Below, piece after piece: positions 61,868 through 64,000 of a stretch of 64,000 nt of DNA. The DNA comes from Parvularcula sp038749595 (GTDB lineage: Bacteria > Pseudomonadota > Alphaproteobacteria > Caulobacterales > Parvularculaceae), in contig JBCDHW010000009.1 of NCBI GenBank assembly GCA_038749595.1, positions 1-64,000 of the forward strand, written 5' to 3'. A model generated the notes under the pieces. That model was not told where the DNA came from, made no database searches, and worked only from the letters and a program-made list of their open reading frames with translations. The position numbers and the translations under genes are program-made. Position 1 is the stretch's first letter. Each line of letters starts with the position of its first letter.

Positions 61868-63718
61868 TCAGAGCGCGCCCATCTGGGCGCAGCGATCCAT
61901 CAGCGCGATTGTGCCCGGCGAGTCGGCGCCAAGGGTCTCCACGAGGATGTCCCGCGCTTTTGCGCAGGCGGCGCGCGCCTCGTCCATGCGCCCCGCGCGG
62001 ACCAACACATCGGCCCGGTAAACCTCAAGGTCGCCGTGGTTGGGGTGAAGGCGACCATAGCTGCCGTCGTAATAGCCTTCCGCCTGATCAAGCAGCGTCA
62101 ACGCCTCGTCCGTCTCGCCCATCTTCCCAGCAACCGACCCGAGGTGCACGGAAACATAACCAAGCTTAAAGTGCCCGTTGGGATACGCCATCAGCAACCC
62201 TTCCCGCGCCTCCGAAAACTGCTCCCACGCAGCGTCGAGCTGTTCGCGCGCCTCAAGGACTTGCCCGAACATCATCTGCGTATCCGCAAGCTGGGGATTA
62301 CCCAGATCGAACACCCGCTGCTTCAGCGCGATCGCCTCGCGGCTCAGTCGCTCCGCGTCATCGAGGTTGCCCGAATTGAAGTGGAAATAAGCGAGATTGT
62401 TGAGCGCCGTCCCGATCGATTGGTGATCCGGAGGCAGATATTCCCGACGCAGATCAAGCGCCTTTGCATATTCTTGCGCAGCGAGGTCGGTGCGGTCGCT
62501 CATCTGGTAAGTCACCGCCAATTGGTCACTAATCAGAACGAGCCGACGCTTGTGGTCACCCGGTGCCGCCGCTAGTGATTGCTGCGCCGCGCGATAGGCA
62601 CTGATGGCATTCGGTAAATCGACAGCATCCTTATAGATCTTTGCACGGATCAGCTGCGCCTCGGCGCGCTCCACCAACGCCGTATCGCCAAGCGATTCGA
62701 TCGCCTCTTCCTGGGCATCCAAAAGCGCCAAGGCTTCGTCACCCAGCCCCTGCCGCGCAAGCAGCGTTGCTTTGTCCAACGTCAGTTGCACAACCTCGCG
62801 CGAGCCAGGCTCCAGCAACGCAAGCGCATCATTGTACGTATCAAGCGCAGTCTCGAAAAACCCAAGATTTTTATAAATCTCTCCGACAGCGGAATAAAGC
62901 TGCGCCTGCACGTCCGGCTCGCCCTCGAGCTCGACGATCCCCTCTTTGCCGCGCTCCAGAACCGTCAGCACCGTGATTTCTTTCGGATTCTCCGTGCCCG
63001 GATTAGCAATGCCAAAGGTATTCACCAGATAGTCGCGGGTCGCTTCGGCCGTGCGCTCATTCGTCTGCGCAATCTGTCGCTGCTCAACGGCCTCGCGCCG
63101 CTGGGTGTCCGCGTAAAAGGTCAGCGCCAGGGCCCCGACCATACCGACCGTCGACGCGCTCGCGACCATCGCCAGGCGCCGGTTCCGCCGCGCAGCATCC
63201 CGCTGTACCAGCGCATCAAGATCTCGGTTCAGCAGCCCCGCGGCAAGCTTCAGGAACGCCAGGCGCTTGCCGTCCTTCTCCGGCCGGCCATCGGCAGCAA
63301 TCGGCTCAACCGGCGCGCCGTCCTCGCCGGGCTCCAGCAACGCAGCTGGGAAACACTCGTCCTCACCGCCGCTATGGGGCTCGCCGTCGACAATGAACGC
63401 GAGGATCTTATCCGCACCGCGGGTGCGCCGAAAATGCCGGATCTCCTCGCCAACCCAATGCGACTGGGCCGAGGCGGGCGAGCACACGACGATCAGGTAT
63501 TCGGATTCCTCAAGTGCCGCCGTGAGCAGGTTGCCCAGGTTCCCCGACGCGGGGAGCTCTTCGCGGTCGCGAAAAACCGGCCGAAGCCGCTCCGGCGCCG
63601 CATCGCTGCCCTTCGGACGGGGCGCGCGATAGCCCTCAAGCCGCCGGTGTAACCACGCCACAGCCGACGCATCGCGATGCGCGTAGCTTATGAACGCCTT
63701 GTACCGGAACGCACTCAC
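61868..63718 (-). CDS. TIR-domain membrane protein with TPR repeats
   Basis: This 616-residue protein opens with a TIR domain (residues ~4-120): YKAFISYAHRDASAVAWLHR, VFRDREELPASGNL (the BB-loop region) and LIVVCSPASAQSHWVGEEI. In the last stretch Trp88 and Glu92 keep the W-x3-E spacing of the NADase glutamate. A basic linker and one membrane helix (LAMVASASTVGMVGALALTF) follow near 180. The rest is about eight TPR units of kinesin-light-chain type (for example QSIGTALNNLAYFHFNSGNL). The TIR domain would be cytoplasmic and the TPRs outside, or the reverse. Roles in signalling or defence are possible; no defence genes flank it. Start ATG 63718 is clear. Confidence 0.9.
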   Translation of the reverse strand: MSAFRYKAFISYAHRDASAVAWLHRRLEGYRAPRPKGSDAAPERLRPVFRDREELPASGNLGNLLTAALEESEYLIVVCSPASAQSHWVGEEIRHFRRTRGADKILAFIVDGEPHSGGEDECFPAALLEPGEDGAPVEPIAADGRPEKDGKRLAFLKLAAGLLNRDLDALVQRDAARRNRRLAMVASASTVGMVGALALTFYADTQRREAVEQRQIAQTNERTAEATRDYLVNTFGIANPGTENPKEITVLTVLERGKEGIVELEGEPDVQAQLYSAVGEIYKNLGFFETALDTYNDALALLEPGSREVVQLTLDKATLLARQGLGDEALALLDAQEEAIESLGDTALVERAEAQLIRAKIYKDAVDLPNAISAYRAAQQSLAAAPGDHKRRLVLISDQLAVTYQMSDRTDLAAQEYAKALDLRREYLPPDHQSIGTALNNLAYFHFNSGNLDDAERLSREAIALKQRVFDLGNPQLADTQMMFGQVLEAREQLDAAWEQFSEAREGLLMAYPNGHFKLGYVSVHLGSVAGKMGETDEALTLLDQAEGYYDGSYGRLHPNHGDLEVYRADVLVRAGRMDEARAACAKARDILVETLGADSPGTIALMDRCAQMGAL

Positions 63719-63850
63719 AACCGTTTCTCCCTCGACCCACCTTTCGGTTGGTCCTCTCTCTCACGCGAGATAACATCAGAGGGGCCGCTTTTGAACACTT
63801 TCAGCAATGGGCCCCGGCCGACCGGCGTCTGATGGAGCCTGCTCGCGCTC

Positions 63851-63866
63851 CCCCCTATATCGGGGG
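63851..63866. promoter_or_regulatory. Inverted repeat upstream of the response-regulator gene
   Basis: CCCCC (63851-63855) and GGGGG (63862-63866) flank TATATC, 38 bases before the start of the response regulator. The TATAT core could be a -10 region inside a dyad operator. The divergent TIR gene starts 133 bases to the left. Confidence 0.4.
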
Positions 63867-63903
63867 TGTCAAACAGCGGGCGAATTTAGGCTAGCGAAGA
63901 CCA

Positions 63904-64000
63904 ATGCAAACGGACACCAAGATCGCGGTCGCCATCCTCGAAGACGATCCCGGCACCCGCGCGGCTTTCCTGGCGCAGATCGAAGCGCTCGGCTTCATCC
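63904..64000 (+). CDS. Response regulator, N-terminal fragment
   Basis: Only the first 32 codons are in the window: MQTDTKIAVAILEDDPGTRAAFLAQIEALG. The ILEDDPGTR stretch is the acidic pocket of a receiver domain (Asp-Asp), so this is a response regulator, perhaps with a LuxR-type output domain, which cannot be seen. The gene diverges from the TIR-TPR gene across 185 bases containing a short dyad. Confidence 0.75.
   Translation, partial: MQTDTKIAVAILEDDPGTRAAFLAQIEALGFI

Overview
The window looks like a chromosomal segment of a GC-rich, free-living Gram-negative bacterium, most likely an alphaproteobacterium of the Parvularculaceae/Hyphomonadaceae kind. That placement is inferred from the mix of gene families: TonB-dependent B12 uptake under a cobalamin riboswitch, two RND efflux systems, a VPxxA/PEP-CTERM protein, a subtilisin autotransporter, DPP-IV and M1 peptidases, and an ISNCY transposase relic. 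No rRNA gene, convincing tRNA or CRISPR array was seen. Both ends cut genes: a TPR hybrid histidine kinase on the left and a response regulator on the right.

Layout. 1-7.2 kb: hybrid sensor kinase; a 1383-residue subtilisin autotransporter whose first ~560 residues carry 49 exact copies of the heptapeptide SLHLDAL; panD. 7.2-16 kb: a nine- or ten-span membrane protein of unknown role, a TyrA-like dehydrogenase, then rightward DPP-IV, a LysE-type exporter, an M1 metallopeptidase and a small secreted protein. 16-21.4 kb: a tripartite RND pump (OMF, RND, MFP). 21.6-24.4 kb: a two-gene unit with a membrane-anchored Hsp70/actin-fold ATPase. 24.4-29.1 kb: btuB-btuF-btuC-btuD behind a cobalamin riboswitch with a visible Shine-Dalgarno-sequestering helix. 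29.5-35.8 kb: a TetR regulator diverging from a second tripartite RND pump whose proton-relay residues are atypical. 36-40 kb: a cNMP-domain/thioredoxin-reductase-like fusion, then a degraded patch with a frameshifted transposase, an AT-rich orphan gene and a rhomboid gene split by an amber codon.

40-48.2 kb: an EgtB-like enzyme, two convergent DCC-family proteins that overlap, glycerol kinase, and an arsenic-methylation cluster (ArsM, SDR, TIGR04282 and TIGR04283 transferases, with a divergent radical SAM gene) that suggests a complex organoarsenical or related product. 48.2-50.3 kb: two lipoprotein genes, one an S41 protease. 50.5-56.6 kb: a type I secretion-like operon whose ABC protein has lost every ATPase motif, followed by HlyD and TolC partners and a convergent, fully canonical ABC exporter. 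56.8-60.5 kb: an SdiA-regulated-type protein, then a leftward set of DUF4956 membrane protein, metallophosphoesterase and CotH-like predicted kinase. 60.6-64 kb: a VPxxA-CTERM surface protein, a TIR-TPR membrane protein and a response regulator start.

The most unusual items are the SLHLDAL array, the catalytically dead ABC/HlyD/TolC operon, the second RND pump lacking key proton-relay residues, the membrane Hsp70-like pair, and the arsenic cluster with its non-ArsS radical SAM enzyme. Start codons were moved inward from the longest frames where a ribosome binding site, signal peptide or domain start supported it.
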